Notes: a model not told the origin generated them from the letters alone. Counted from the first letter of the stretch, positions 50,945-61,859 are shown. The stretch is 64,000 nucleotides of DNA from CATQHL01 sp965204655 (GCA_965204655.1 OZ241998.1:1364001-1428000), one strand, 5' to 3'. A program made the numbers and translations.

Positions 50945-51655
50945 TCAGGGCGTCTCATGAGAATCCGAAGACCCCAGGGCTGACCAGTCTTCGGGGTTCT
51001 CCTCAATGATGGCCTCAAGCACCTCCCCGTCCACGCCATCGATCAACACGAGTCCGCGGCGGGCGGGTTGCGGCTCGTTGGAAAACACCAAGATACGCCA
51101 AGTAGGACGGCTGCTCCAGCCCCGCCATCCCATCTGGGCGGAAGCGTGCCCGACCGGGAAGCCCACCTCCTTGACGGCGATGAGGAAGGCGTCGTTCTCG
51201 TCAACCCTGAGCTCCTTGCCGGCGAGAAAGTGATACCCGCCCAGCAGCAACAGCACAACGGCGGCGGCGAGGTAACCCCCGTTCACCCAAGGAAGATCCA
51301 AACTCAGAGTCAGCCCCCACGTTGAGGCCAGCACCACTCCGAGGAACAGGTAAATGACACCGGGCATCCTGCGCCTGCTGTTGTTGGGGAAGACGTAAGG
51401 CCCTACGTAACTGCTCACGTCGAGGTCGGCGGGAAGTTGATCCACCTGCTCTAACGAAGACCCTGATGAAGACCCTGCCTCCGCCCTTACTTCCGATGAG
51501 GACTCCCCGCCGGGGGGGCTTTCCGCTCGGGGACTTTCCGCTGCCTCCGAGGAGGGTGAAAGATCCTCCCCCTGAACTTCGCCCGAGCGCCCGGAAGTGC
51601 TCTCAGGGAGGGAAGCCGCCTCTGCGGCGGAAGCGCCGCCGGGGACGGTATCCAC
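50945..51655 (-). CDS. Membrane protein of unknown function with disordered N-terminus
   Basis: A 236-residue protein. Residues 1-75 are Ser/Glu/Pro-rich and probably disordered; then DVSSYVGPYVFPNNSRRRMP precedes two membrane helices (VIYLFLGVVLASTWGLTLSL and GGYLAAAVVLLLLGGYHFLA). The C-terminal ~90 residues form a soluble domain with RPTWRILVFSNEPQPARRGL and GEVLEAIIEENPEDW. I do not recognise the family. It lies between pgsA and the HIT gene on the same strand and may take part in the lipid cluster. Confidence 0.7.
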   Translation of the reverse strand: MDTVPGGASAAEAASLPESTSGRSGEVQGEDLSPSSEAAESPRAESPPGGESSSEVRAEAGSSSGSSLEQVDQLPADLDVSSYVGPYVFPNNSRRRMPGVIYLFLGVVLASTWGLTLSLDLPWVNGGYLAAAVVLLLLGGYHFLAGKELRVDENDAFLIAVKEVGFPVGHASAQMGWRGWSSRPTWRILVFSNEPQPARRGLVLIDGVDGEVLEAIIEENPEDWSALGSSDSHETP

Positions 51656-51673
51656 GGAAACGACGCTACTCCC

Positions 51674-52201
51674 TCAGAGGTTCCCGACCGCCTGTTCAGA
51701 CGGCCAGGCATCCCGCAGTTTCCGCCAGGTGACCCCCAGCGGCTCGGGAAGCACCCTCGTCTCCGCTACCGCCGTCATGAAGTTGGTATCTCCTGCCCAG
51801 CGCGGCAGGCAGTGGACGTGTAAGTGGCCAGGCACGCCCGCTCCGGCGGAGCGCCCCAGGTTGAGGCCCACGTTGATCCCGTCGGGGGCGTATGCGTCCT
51901 CCAGCGCCCGCAGCGCCAGACGGACCCCCTCCCAGAGACGCCTCCAGGTGAAATCGTCCAGATCGTCTGGGGAAGCGGCAGGCGCATAGGGCATCACCAG
52001 CAGGTGGCCGGTGCAGTAGGGGTAAACATTGAGGACGGCGAAGCACTTCTCACCCCGCCAGAGCACAAACGTCTCCGAATCCGGTCGCTCGCTTCTCCCC
52101 AGTTCCTCAAAAGGAGACGCCGATCCTTCGGCTCCGGTGAGCCCCACCGACTCCACGTAGCCAGCCCGCCAGCCCGCCCAGATGCGGTCGATGCTGCTCA
52201 C
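51674..52201 (-). CDS. HIT-family nucleotide hydrolase/phosphorylase
   Basis: A 175-residue HIT protein. GTG 52201 is chosen (MSSIDRIWAGWRAGYV); upstream residues in the open frame are not family-like. The histidine triad is GHLHVHCLPRW (HxHxH), preceded by FAVLNVYPYCTGHLLVMPY. This resembles actinobacterial Ap4A phosphorylase-type HIT proteins (Rv2613c), found at the same position between thrS and pgsA in mycobacteria. Confidence 0.9.
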   Translation of the reverse strand: MSSIDRIWAGWRAGYVESVGLTGAEGSASPFEELGRSERPDSETFVLWRGEKCFAVLNVYPYCTGHLLVMPYAPAASPDDLDDFTWRRLWEGVRLALRALEDAYAPDGINVGLNLGRSAGAGVPGHLHVHCLPRWAGDTNFMTAVAETRVLPEPLGVTWRKLRDAWPSEQAVGNL

Positions 52202-52268
52202 AGCCGAACTTCGCCCGCCGCCGCCCGCAGCACGATGCTCAGCACTCTGATGCTTAACGCCGCTGCGC

Positions 52269-54257
52269 TCACCGCCGCTCAGCCGCCTCGCGGAGAATCC
52301 GCTCGCGCAGCACGGCAATCGGAACGTCGCGGTCGGGCTTTCCCTCCCGCGTGTTCACGCCCACCGTCCCGGCCGCCGCGTCGTCGCCCCCCACCACCAA
52401 CACGTACGGGATCTTCTCCAATTTCGCGTTGCGTATCCGCTTACCCAGGGGGTCGTCGGAGACACCGAGGCGCACCCGCAGCCCAGCCGCACGCAGGGTG
52501 GCCGCAACCTCGGCGGCGTAAGAGGAATGCTCCTCGGCCACAGGGAGCACGCACGCCTGAACAGGAGCGAGCCAAGTGGGAAACGCCCCTGCGTAGTGCT
52601 CGAGGAGCACGCCGAAGAACCTCTCCACCGAGCCGAAGAGGGCGCGGTGGATCATCACCGGACGCCGTCGCTCTCCGTCTGAGGCCGTATAGGTGAGATC
52701 GAACCTTTCGGGCAGGTTGAAGTCGAGCTGAAGCGTGGAGAGTTGCCACGCACGCCCCAAGCTGTCGGTCACGTCTACGTCGATCTTGGGGCCGTAAAAA
52801 GCACCGCCTCCCTCGTCGGTGGTGTAGTCGATGCCGGCGGCTGCCAAAGAGGAACGCAGACCTTCAGTAGCCGAGTCCCACATATCGTCGCGTCCGGTGG
52901 CCTTGCCCGCCGGCTTGGTGGAGAGCTTGGCTTGGAAGTCTTCAAAACCGAAAGCACGAAGAACCGAGAGCACGAATTCCAACAAAGAGGCGAGCTCCTC
53001 AGACACCGACTCCTCAGCGGCGAAGATGTGGCTGTCGTCCTGCGTGAACCCGCGCGATCTAAGCAAGCCGTGCACCGCTCCGGAGAGTTCATAGCGGTAG
53101 ACCGTACCCAACTCGAAGAGGCGCAGCGGAAGATCCCGGTAGGAACGCTGACGGGATTTGTAGACCATCACGTGGAACGGACAGTTCATGGGCTTGGGGT
53201 AATAGCTCGCCCCGTCGAGTTCCATGGGCGGGTACATACTCTCGGCGAAGTAGTCCAGATGCCCGCTGGTGCTCCATAGCTCGGACTTGGCCAGATGCGG
53301 CGTGCAGACGAGTTCGTAACCGCCTTCCAGATGCCGCCCGCGGCTGTATTCCTCCATGACGTGGCGAACCATGGCGCCCTTGGGGTGCCACACCGCCAAC
53401 CCCGGCCCCAGTTCTTCCGGCCAGGAGAGCAGGTCGAGTTGACGGGCGAGCAGGCGATGGTCGCGCTTGGCGGCCTCCGCCAATCTGTGCAGATGCGCTT
53501 TGAGGTCGGCGCCCGAAGCCCAGGCCGTGCCGTAGATGCGCTGGAGCATGGGGCGGCTGTTGTCGCCCCGCCAGTAGGCGCCGGCCACCCGCTGCAGGGC
53601 GAAGTGGCCGAGCCGGCCAGTGGAGGGGACGTGAGGGCCTCTGCAGAGGTCGACGAAGTTGTCTCCGTTGCGGTAGCAACTCAGCGTCTCGCCTTCCACC
53701 GCCTCGGCGGCGAACTCCCCCAAAGCACCGGACGCAGGAGCGCCGGACGCAGTAGACGAAACGGACGTCACTCCTTGGATGATTTCCTGCTTATAGACAT
53801 GGTCGGCGAAAAGATTCAGAGCCTCGGGAGCGCCGATCTCCTCGCGTACGAACGGCTGATCGGCTCTGATGATCTCCCTCATCCGAGCTTCTATGCGTTC
53901 TAGGTCTTCGTCGCTGAAGGATGCCCCGCCGGGCAGTTCAAAGTCGTAGTAGAAGCCGTCGGCGATGGGCGGGCCGACGGCGAAGGTGGCACCTGGGTAA
54001 AGGTCGAGCACCGCCTGGGCGAGGACGTGGGCGGTGCTGTGGCGCAGCGTGTGGAGGCCCTTCGGGCTCTCGGGCGTGACGATCTGCACCTCAGCGCCGT
54101 CGGGGAGCCCGACTGCAAGGTCGACCTCCTCTGAGTTGACCACTGCAATGAGCGCCTTCGCCGCCAAGCCCTTCCCGATGTCGGCTGCTAGGTCGGCTGC
54201 GGTGGCGCAGTCGGGAAGCCGGCGCTGCGATCCGTCGGGCAGCTTCACGGAAATCAT
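52269..54257 (-). CDS. thrS: Threonyl-tRNA synthetase
   Basis: A 662-residue class II synthetase. N-terminal TGS domain (MISVKLPDGSQRRLPDCATA), editing/SAD domain (HSTAHVLAQAVLDLYPG), catalytic core with MNCPFHVMVYKSRQRSY, LRSRGFTQDDSHIF and MIHRALFGSVERFFGVLLEH, and anticodon-binding domain (WLAPVQACVLPVAEEH). Zinc ligands Cys and His are present. ATG 54257. An insert of Ser/Ala/Gly (SSTASGAPASGA) lies in the editing part and is unusual but small. Confidence 0.97.
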   Translation of the reverse strand: MISVKLPDGSQRRLPDCATAADLAADIGKGLAAKALIAVVNSEEVDLAVGLPDGAEVQIVTPESPKGLHTLRHSTAHVLAQAVLDLYPGATFAVGPPIADGFYYDFELPGGASFSDEDLERIEARMREIIRADQPFVREEIGAPEALNLFADHVYKQEIIQGVTSVSSTASGAPASGALGEFAAEAVEGETLSCYRNGDNFVDLCRGPHVPSTGRLGHFALQRVAGAYWRGDNSRPMLQRIYGTAWASGADLKAHLHRLAEAAKRDHRLLARQLDLLSWPEELGPGLAVWHPKGAMVRHVMEEYSRGRHLEGGYELVCTPHLAKSELWSTSGHLDYFAESMYPPMELDGASYYPKPMNCPFHVMVYKSRQRSYRDLPLRLFELGTVYRYELSGAVHGLLRSRGFTQDDSHIFAAEESVSEELASLLEFVLSVLRAFGFEDFQAKLSTKPAGKATGRDDMWDSATEGLRSSLAAAGIDYTTDEGGGAFYGPKIDVDVTDSLGRAWQLSTLQLDFNLPERFDLTYTASDGERRRPVMIHRALFGSVERFFGVLLEHYAGAFPTWLAPVQACVLPVAEEHSSYAAEVAATLRAAGLRVRLGVSDDPLGKRIRNAKLEKIPYVLVVGGDDAAAGTVGVNTREGKPDRDVPIAVLRERILREAAERR

Positions 54258-54339
54258 GGCTGCGACGGTATCCGCAGCGGCACTGCCGATAAGCCGGGGG
54301 CGGCTTCCGTCGAGCGCTGCCCCCTCAAACTGCGCACGA

Positions 54340-55533
54340 TCATGCCCGAGCGCCCGTTACCCGGGCATCCGCCGACCGTTCGTCCTCCAGCAAGTCCACT
54401 CCCAGGAGCATGGCCGCCTCAGCCACCCCTTGGCCGCGCCCCGCGGCAGCGTCTATGACCTCCACAGCCGTCGGCGTGTCGAGGTCTCGATCCAGCGCCG
54501 CCCGAACCTCCTGGATCGGCCCCAAACCCCAAGCCGAGCGAGACCAGCGCTCCAGTCGCTCCGCAGCCGTCTTGATCACCTCCTCCTCCCATTCCCAGGG
54601 TTTTCGGTAGTGGTGACTCACCAGCGCCAGCCGCACCGCCCGAGGGTCGAACTCCTTGAAAAGGTCGCTCACGAAGACCAGGTTGCCCAGCGACTTGGAC
54701 ATCTTCTCCCCGTCCCGCTGAACCATGGCCTGGTGCATCCAGTGGCGCACGAACTGCTTTCCGGTGGCCGCTTCCGACTGCGCTCGCTCACACTCGTGGT
54801 GAGGGAAGATGAGGTCTGCCCCCCCGCCGTGCAAGTCAATGGTCTCGCCGAGTTCGCGCACCGCCAGGGTGGAGCACTCCACGTGCCAGCCCGGACGCCC
54901 CGGGCCCCAGCGCGACCCCCAGCTGGGTTCGTCCCTCAGGGAAGGCTGCCAGAGCACAAAGTCCAGCGGCTGCCTCTTGCTGGGATCCTCTGGGTTGCCG
55001 CCGCGCTCGGCTGCCAGGGCAAGCATCTCCCCGCTTCCCAGGCCGCTTAACCTCCCGAACCCCGGGAAGGTCTCCACATCAAAGTAGACCGCGCCGTCGG
55101 AGAGGTAGGCGTGTCCACCATCCAGCACCCTGCCGATGAAACCGCGGATGTCAGCGATGGCGGAGGTGGCGCGGGGTTCGCTCCAGCAGCGCAGCAGACC
55201 GAGAGACGCCATGTCGGAATTGAAACGTGCTACCTCAGCAGCCGCCAAGTCGAGATAATGGACATCCAGGCTGCGAGCTTTGCGAAAGATGTCGTCGTCG
55301 GCGTCGGTGACGTTGCGCACGCAGCGGGTCTCATGCCCTATGTCACGCAGTCGGCGCTGAAGTACGTCGTAGGTGAGGTAGGTGGCTGCGTGACCGACGT
55401 GAGTGGAGTCGTACGGCGTGATGCCGCATACGTACATCGTGACCACCGGAGGAGGCTCGAACGGAACTACCTCCCCCGCGGCGGTGTCGTATAGGTGCAT
55501 CACGGCGGTCGAGCGCCGAGGGGGTGCGGTCAC
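54340..55533 (-). CDS. mshC: Mycothiol ligase MshC (cysteine:GlcN-inositol ligase)
   Basis: A 397-residue CysRS-like enzyme. It shows the MshC form of the signature (VTMYVCGITPYDSTHVGHAATY), RNVTDADDDIF, GPGRPGWHVECS, IFPHHE and KMSKSLGN. It lacks the long CysRS anticodon domain and ends LLGVDLL as MshC does, so I reject CysS. It couples L-cysteine to glucosaminyl-inositol in mycothiol synthesis. GTG 55533 overlaps the npdG stop (GTGA). Confidence 0.88.
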   Translation of the reverse strand: MTAPPRRSTAVMHLYDTAAGEVVPFEPPPVVTMYVCGITPYDSTHVGHAATYLTYDVLQRRLRDIGHETRCVRNVTDADDDIFRKARSLDVHYLDLAAAEVARFNSDMASLGLLRCWSEPRATSAIADIRGFIGRVLDGGHAYLSDGAVYFDVETFPGFGRLSGLGSGEMLALAAERGGNPEDPSKRQPLDFVLWQPSLRDEPSWGSRWGPGRPGWHVECSTLAVRELGETIDLHGGGADLIFPHHECERAQSEAATGKQFVRHWMHQAMVQRDGEKMSKSLGNLVFVSDLFKEFDPRAVRLALVSHHYRKPWEWEEEVIKTAAERLERWSRSAWGLGPIQEVRAALDRDLDTPTAVEVIDAAAGRGQGVAEAAMLLGVDLLEDERSADARVTGARA

Positions 55534-56189
55534 CCCTCCTTCAAGCCCGTGAACCGCAAAGACACCCGAGTGGAGTAGCGGACGTTCAGCTGAAGCAGCA
55601 CCGCCGTGAACGCCTCAATGGGGGCTGCCGAAGAAAGGCTGCCCGCGTCCAGAGCCCGAAGCCCCGGAATGGCGTCGACGAGCGCAGAGGCTGCTTCGGT
55701 GGCCTCCGGGTAGTCGGAACAGACGAGCACGTCGAAGTCCAAGGGAGTGTCAATCTCTCCCAGTTCCTTGGCGGGAATGTGATGAAGAGCAGCGGCCACC
55801 TTCGACTCAGGAGCAGCCGCCTGAACGCTCACCGCCACCGACCCGCGGGGCGGCACCAGCGGCACGAACTCCTTACCCAGCCGAATGAGGGCGTTGCACA
55901 TGGAGACGACCACTTTGCCCCGGAGCCGGGGCGCCAACTGCTCGGCCGTAGTGGCTGCGCCGTCCCAGAGGGTGCCCACTACCACTAGGTCACCTTCAGC
56001 CGCCGCTTCGTTGAGACCCGGAGTTATTTTCAACGAATGCCCCGGCCAGTCCGACAGGATCTTCTGGCACGCCGCGTCGGCGCGCTCGGTCGAGCGAGAC
56101 CCCAGGAGCACGTCGTATCCCACGCTTGCCAGCCGGGCCGCAAGACCTCTCCCGGCAGGTCCGGTCCCGCCAATTACGCCTATGTTCAT
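55530..56189 (-). CDS. npdG: F420:NADPH oxidoreductase
   Basis: A 219-residue Rossmann enzyme. The N-terminus MNIGVIGGTGPAGRGLAARL with the following LLGSRSTERA binds NADPH; VSMCNALIRLGKEFVPLVPP and AAALHHIPAKELGEID are characteristic of the Fno/NpdG family. It transfers hydride between NADPH and coenzyme F420, so the organism most likely makes F420. Co-translated with mshC; only 23 bp separate it from the divergent fabI. Confidence 0.9.
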   Translation of the reverse strand: MNIGVIGGTGPAGRGLAARLASVGYDVLLGSRSTERADAACQKILSDWPGHSLKITPGLNEAAAEGDLVVVGTLWDGAATTAEQLAPRLRGKVVVSMCNALIRLGKEFVPLVPPRGSVAVSVQAAAPESKVAAALHHIPAKELGEIDTPLDFDVLVCSDYPEATEAASALVDAIPGLRALDAGSLSSAAPIEAFTAVLLQLNVRYSTRVSLRFTGLKEG

Positions 56190-56212
56190 GCCTGCAGGCT
56201 AGCTTGACCGTC

Positions 56213-56980
56213 ATGGGTATTTTGACAGGCAAGCGGCTTCTGATTACCGGAGTGCTCACAGAATCCTCCATAGCATTCTCCGCAGCCCGCCTGGCTCAGG
56301 AGCAGGGCGCTGAGATCGTGCTGACTGGTGCCGGGCGAGGACTGCGCCTCACTGAGCGCACCGCACGCAAACTGCCCGAGCGCCCCGAGGTGCTGGAACT
56401 CGACGTCACCGAACCCGAACACATTGAGCGGGTGCGCGACGCCCTAGACGCCCGCTGGGGCGCTCTGGAAGGCGCACTTCACGCAATCGGCTTCGCCCCT
56501 GAGGTCTGTCTGGGGGGTGATTTCATGGCCGCGGGCTGGAAGGACGTTTCGGTGGCCTTGGAGGTCTCTTCCTACTCGCTCAAGGCGCTGGCCGACCTGG
56601 CTGCGCCGCTCATGCCCAACGGCGGATCTCTAGTGGGGCTGGACTTCGACGCTTCGGTGGCTTGGCCGTCCTATGACTGGATGGGGGTAGCCAAGGCGGC
56701 GCTGGAGTCGACCGCCCGTTATTTGGCGCGCGACCTCGGACAGAGAGGAATCAGGGTGAACTTGGTGGCGGCCGGGCCGATCAAGACGATGGCCGCACGA
56801 TCCATACCGGGCTTTTCTACCTTTGAGGATGCGTGGTCGGCGCGCTCCCCCCTGGGCTGGAACACTGCCGACCCCGAACCCGTGGCCAAGGCCTGCGCTC
56901 TGCTGCTCTCCGACTGGCTGAGCGCCACGACCGGTGAGATCGTCCACGTAGACGGCGGTTACCACGCCATGGGGGCGTGA
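56213..56980 (+). CDS. fabI: Enoyl-ACP reductase, FabI/InhA type
   Basis: A 255-residue SDR. ATG 56213 (MGILTGKRLLITGVLTESSI) fits the family N-terminus. GVLTESSIAFSAA is the FabI/InhA NADH motif, LELDVTEPEHIERV and HAIGFAP follow, and YDWMGVAKAALES provides the Tyr-x6-Lys catalytic pair. NLVAAGPIKTMAARSIPGF and DGGYH complete the pattern, which is closer to mycobacterial InhA than to E. coli FabI. It performs the last reduction in each fatty-acid elongation cycle. The very short upstream region suggests a leaderless mRNA. Confidence 0.93.
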   Translation: MGILTGKRLLITGVLTESSIAFSAARLAQEQGAEIVLTGAGRGLRLTERTARKLPERPEVLELDVTEPEHIERVRDALDARWGALEGALHAIGFAPEVCLGGDFMAAGWKDVSVALEVSSYSLKALADLAAPLMPNGGSLVGLDFDASVAWPSYDWMGVAKAALESTARYLARDLGQRGIRVNLVAAGPIKTMAARSIPGFSTFEDAWSARSPLGWNTADPEPVAKACALLLSDWLSATTGEIVHVDGGYHAMGA

Positions 56981-57078
56981 GCGCCGAACAAATCGGCGGG
57001 CGCGGCCGAGGGTGTTAGCATGCCAAAAGACGCACGACATGCCCAAATCCCGACGAGACCTCGCAAAGACCTGAGGCC

Positions 57079-57567
57079 GTGACAACCTCGCCTCCTGCGG
57101 AAACCCTGCTCGAACCCCTGAGCGGGCGCATCCGTCCGATAGAAGAATGGGTGACGACATTCCACCTCGTATTGGCGGCACTCGACCCGTTCACCAACGA
57201 GAGCAGTTGGATTCTTCCCACGGCGCGACGCGTGCTCACCAATTTCAAAGGGGCAGACTGCCGTGTGGCTTGGCTTATCTGCGGCGACGAGCCCCAGGCT
57301 AGGCAGTTCCTGGGACCGCTCTCTGAGGAGTTCCTGACGTTCGTGGATCCTCAAAGGGCCGTAGTGGGCGCCCTCTCCCTGCAGCGGTTGCCCGCCATCG
57401 TCCACCTCAACCACCGTTTGGAGGTGGTCGGCTGCGCTGAGGGGTGGGATGCGACGGCGTGGCGCGGCGTGACCGACCAACTCAGCGAGATGATGCACTG
57501 GAGCAAAGTCGTCCTGCCCAGCACCGACGACCCAGGCTCCTTCCAGGGCACACCAGCGCTGGGCTGA
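57079..57567 (+). CDS. Hypothetical protein, possible thioredoxin-like fold
   Basis: A 162-residue soluble protein starting at GTG 57079 (MTTSPPAETLLEPL). The order LVLAALDPFTNESSWILPTA, CRVAWLICGDEPQARQFL, VVGALSLQRLPAIVHLNHRL and EVVGCAEGWDATAW resembles a redoxin-type beta-alpha pattern with 'LPAIVHL' at the cis-proline position, but the CxxC active site is missing. This is a guess from pattern. It lies between fabI and fumarase on the same strand. Confidence 0.6.
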   Translation: MTTSPPAETLLEPLSGRIRPIEEWVTTFHLVLAALDPFTNESSWILPTARRVLTNFKGADCRVAWLICGDEPQARQFLGPLSEEFLTFVDPQRAVVGALSLQRLPAIVHLNHRLEVVGCAEGWDATAWRGVTDQLSEMMHWSKVVLPSTDDPGSFQGTPALG

Positions 57568-57593
57568 GGGTGAAGGCGCGGGAAGGCGCGGAC

Positions 57594-59246
<1,653 letters not shown>

Positions 59247-59256
59247 GCGGAGCGGA

Positions 59257-60243
59257 ATGACGGCGGTTCCCGAAGAGGCTGCCGAGGCGGCAGGAGCAAC
59301 CGGGAAGGCCGCCCGCCGAGCCGAGAACGGGCAGGCTGCCCGAATAGCAGTAGAACCGCAGTGCTGGAGGCGGGATGCCCTGGCCGCCGCCGTCGTGGAA
59401 AGCGGTGGGAGGGTCGTGGGAGTGGCCGAAGCGGAAGGCCTCATCTGGGCCGAACCAGCCGAGCAGACCCTGCTGGGAGAACTTCTCGCCGACGCCCCCC
59501 ACTTGCGCTGGGTGCAGCTCCCTTACGCGGGCATCGAGCCTTTCCTTCCGTACCTCGACAACCGCAGGCAGTGGGTCTGCGGCAAGGGCGTATACGCCGA
59601 GCCGGTTGCGGAACTCGCTCTCGGACTGCTGCTCGCGGGCATGCGAGGTCTGACCGAGTACCTTCCCGCCCGATCCTGGCGCCCCCCGCAAGGCCGCAAC
59701 CTGCGCGGCTCACGCGTGGCGATCCTCGGGGGCGGGGGCATAGCCAACGAACTTCTGCGCCTGCTTGCACCTTTCAACTGCAGCACCACCGTGCTGAGAC
59801 GCAGCGGCAGCGCCATTGCCGGAGCGGAGGTGGTCGGCTTTGACAACCTCTCAAGGGTGCTGGCGGGCGCCGACGCAGTGGTGGTGGCGCTGGCCCTCAC
59901 GTCCGAGACGAGAGGCGTCATCAACGCCGAGGCCCTGTCGACTATGCCGGAGCACTCTTGGCTCGTCAACGTGGGACGCGGCGAGCACGTGGTCACCGAT
60001 GATCTCGTCTCGGCACTGCGGAACGGGTCGATAATGGGCGCCGCCCTCGACGTGACCGACCCCGAACCTCTGCCGGACGGCCACCCTCTCTGGGACTTGC
60101 CGAACTGCATCATCACCCCGCACGTGGGCAACACGCCCGAGATGGGGCTGGAACTGCTGGCGAGACGCACTGCCGAGAACGTCCGCCGCTGGGCTGCAGG
60201 CGAACCCCTCTTAGGGCGCGTAGACGTGTCTCTGGGTTACTGA
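59257..60243 (+). CDS. D-2-hydroxyacid dehydrogenase family protein
   Basis: A 328-residue NAD-dependent dehydrogenase. NAD motif AILGGGGIANELLRLLAPF; catalytic Arg in ALTSETRGVINAEAL, Glu in DVTDPEPLPDGHPLW and His in CIITPHVGNTPEM. The N-terminus has an Ala/Glu-rich tail before the first strand (AARIAVEPQCW). Ten bp after fumarase, so probably co-transcribed. The substrate is unknown (glyoxylate/hydroxypyruvate or phosphoglycerate type). Its end overlaps the end of the next, convergent gene. Confidence 0.9.
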   Translation: MTAVPEEAAEAAGATGKAARRAENGQAARIAVEPQCWRRDALAAAVVESGGRVVGVAEAEGLIWAEPAEQTLLGELLADAPHLRWVQLPYAGIEPFLPYLDNRRQWVCGKGVYAEPVAELALGLLLAGMRGLTEYLPARSWRPPQGRNLRGSRVAILGGGGIANELLRLLAPFNCSTTVLRRSGSAIAGAEVVGFDNLSRVLAGADAVVVALALTSETRGVINAEALSTMPEHSWLVNVGRGEHVVTDDLVSALRNGSIMGAALDVTDPEPLPDGHPLWDLPNCIITPHVGNTPEMGLELLARRTAENVRRWAAGEPLLGRVDVSLGY

Positions 60244-61703
60244 GCAGAGTTAGGCTGCTGCTCAACCCCCTCAGGGAACGCCTCGGCTGTCCCAGGGATT
60301 TGCGGGACAGCCTCTGGGGCCTCTGGAGCAGCCTCCTGAGGTTGCTGTTCAGCTTCCAGGGCTTCTGTGGCTTCTGTGGGCGAGCGCACCCCGATGAGCC
60401 GGCTGACCCCTCCGGCGTGGCTGACGATGCGCAGAGCCCGACCGCTCACAACATGGGAGTCCTGATCGAACGTAGCAGGCCCCATCCAAAGTTCAGTGTC
60501 AGAAAACCCCTCTATCGTCCTGGCCAACGTCACAGGGTCCAAACTCCCCGTGAGGTTCACGGCCCTGATGAACATCCAGAGACCTTCAGCGCCGGTGACC
60601 GCCCTCCCCACCCTCTCCGGCGCTCCGGGATCGGCGTCCAGTGTGCTCGCAAAGTAGAAGTTGACTTGCCGACTCAGGTCGTCCCCGTACATAGAGGCTT
60701 CCGTGACCACCAGGAGCGTCCCCACGTTCGGCACTGTGTTCAGCCACTCCCTTCCGTCTAAGGAGTTGGTGGCCAAGACGGGTGCGTTAACGCCCGAGGC
60801 GCGCAGCAGTCGGAAGAGGTCTCGACCCCTGCCGTCAATGGCGCTGCACAACACGAGCAGAGGCGACTGAGAGGCGTCGGCCAGCATCTCTAAGACCTTC
60901 GGACGTGAGATCTTGGCTGCGACTTCCCACCACCTGGCGTCCAGCACGACCCTGTTCGTGACCTGCCCGCCCAATTCGGCGAACCGCTCAGAGAACAAGT
61001 CGCACGTCTCCACCGCCCACTCGTCGTCGATTTCCACGAAAACTGTCGCGGCCTGATGTCCTTCGGAAACGGCATGCTCGGCCATGACCCTTGCGTAGTT
61101 CTCCGCCGAGGTGCCTGACGAGAAAGCCAGGGGGCGCACGAAGAGGCCCCCCACTTCAGGTTCCGGGCCGCAAGGGGAAATGACCAGCACCCCCTCGTCG
61201 CCGGCAATCTCCATAATCGGTCGTGAATAAAACGGGTCGCACGTAGCGAAGATCAAGGAGACGTTCCGTTCTAGGAGCCTCAAGGTGGCTTTATAGGCAA
61301 CGTTCAGTTCGGAGTTTGAGTCGTACTCAAGCAGTTCCAGAGGGCGTCCAAGCAAGCCACCCGATTCGTTTACCTGCCGCACCGCGTACCGGAACGCCTC
61401 GATCACCGGAGAATCCACCTGGGCCAACAGCCCCGAGGAGGCCATCACCAAACCCAGACGGATGGGCTCGACCCCAGGGGTTCCCACCTCCACGGCAGCC
61501 GAGGGAGCCTCCCCGGCGCCGTTCGTCCGAGGGCCGGGGGGAGGAACAGCGCCAGAGCGGTCGCCAGCCCGCCCTCCAGAGCAGGCTGCCAGCATCGACG
61601 CCAACACGACAAACGCCAGAACGGCGAGCGCCGCCATTCTCTGCCGAGGCCTCTCGTCTGCCTTTCTAACCCGTCCGCTCCGGCGGGATTCGCTGTTGAA
61701 CAT
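60237..61703 (-). CDS. ABC transporter substrate-binding lipoprotein, type 1 (branched-chain amino acid-like)
   Basis: A 488-residue secreted protein. ATG 61703 (MFNSESRRSG) gives a basic n-region, hydrophobic helix and lipobox LAAC (SMLAACSGG). The PBP type 1 fold follows: IRLGLVMASSGLLAQVDSPV, EAFRYAVRQVNESGGLLGRP, LLERNVSLIFATCDPFYSRP. The last ~45 residues are Glu/Gln/Pro/Ala-rich and disordered. No permease or ATPase gene is adjacent, so this is an orphan binding protein or sensor. Ligand unknown. Confidence 0.87.
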   Translation of the reverse strand: MFNSESRRSGRVRKADERPRQRMAALAVLAFVVLASMLAACSGGRAGDRSGAVPPPGPRTNGAGEAPSAAVEVGTPGVEPIRLGLVMASSGLLAQVDSPVIEAFRYAVRQVNESGGLLGRPLELLEYDSNSELNVAYKATLRLLERNVSLIFATCDPFYSRPIMEIAGDEGVLVISPCGPEPEVGGLFVRPLAFSSGTSAENYARVMAEHAVSEGHQAATVFVEIDDEWAVETCDLFSERFAELGGQVTNRVVLDARWWEVAAKISRPKVLEMLADASQSPLLVLCSAIDGRGRDLFRLLRASGVNAPVLATNSLDGREWLNTVPNVGTLLVVTEASMYGDDLSRQVNFYFASTLDADPGAPERVGRAVTGAEGLWMFIRAVNLTGSLDPVTLARTIEGFSDTELWMGPATFDQDSHVVSGRALRIVSHAGGVSRLIGVRSPTEATEALEAEQQPQEAAPEAPEAVPQIPGTAEAFPEGVEQQPNSAQ

Positions 61704-61859
61704 CGCTCTCCAAGCTAACGGCAAGCGGAGGACTCGGGCTGTTTTCTCGATGCCGCCCGGCAATAACTCTGTCTCCTCCTCCAGACGCTCCAACATCAAG
61801 CAATCCAGCACTCCACCACAGGGGAGGGACGCAAACCGCAGGCGTGCACCCTCCTGCCT

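Noticed and set aside
54340..55533. Cysteinyl-tRNA synthetase
   Set aside because: The sequence shows the MshC form of the signature and lacks the C-terminal tRNA-binding part of CysS, so mycothiol ligase is favoured.
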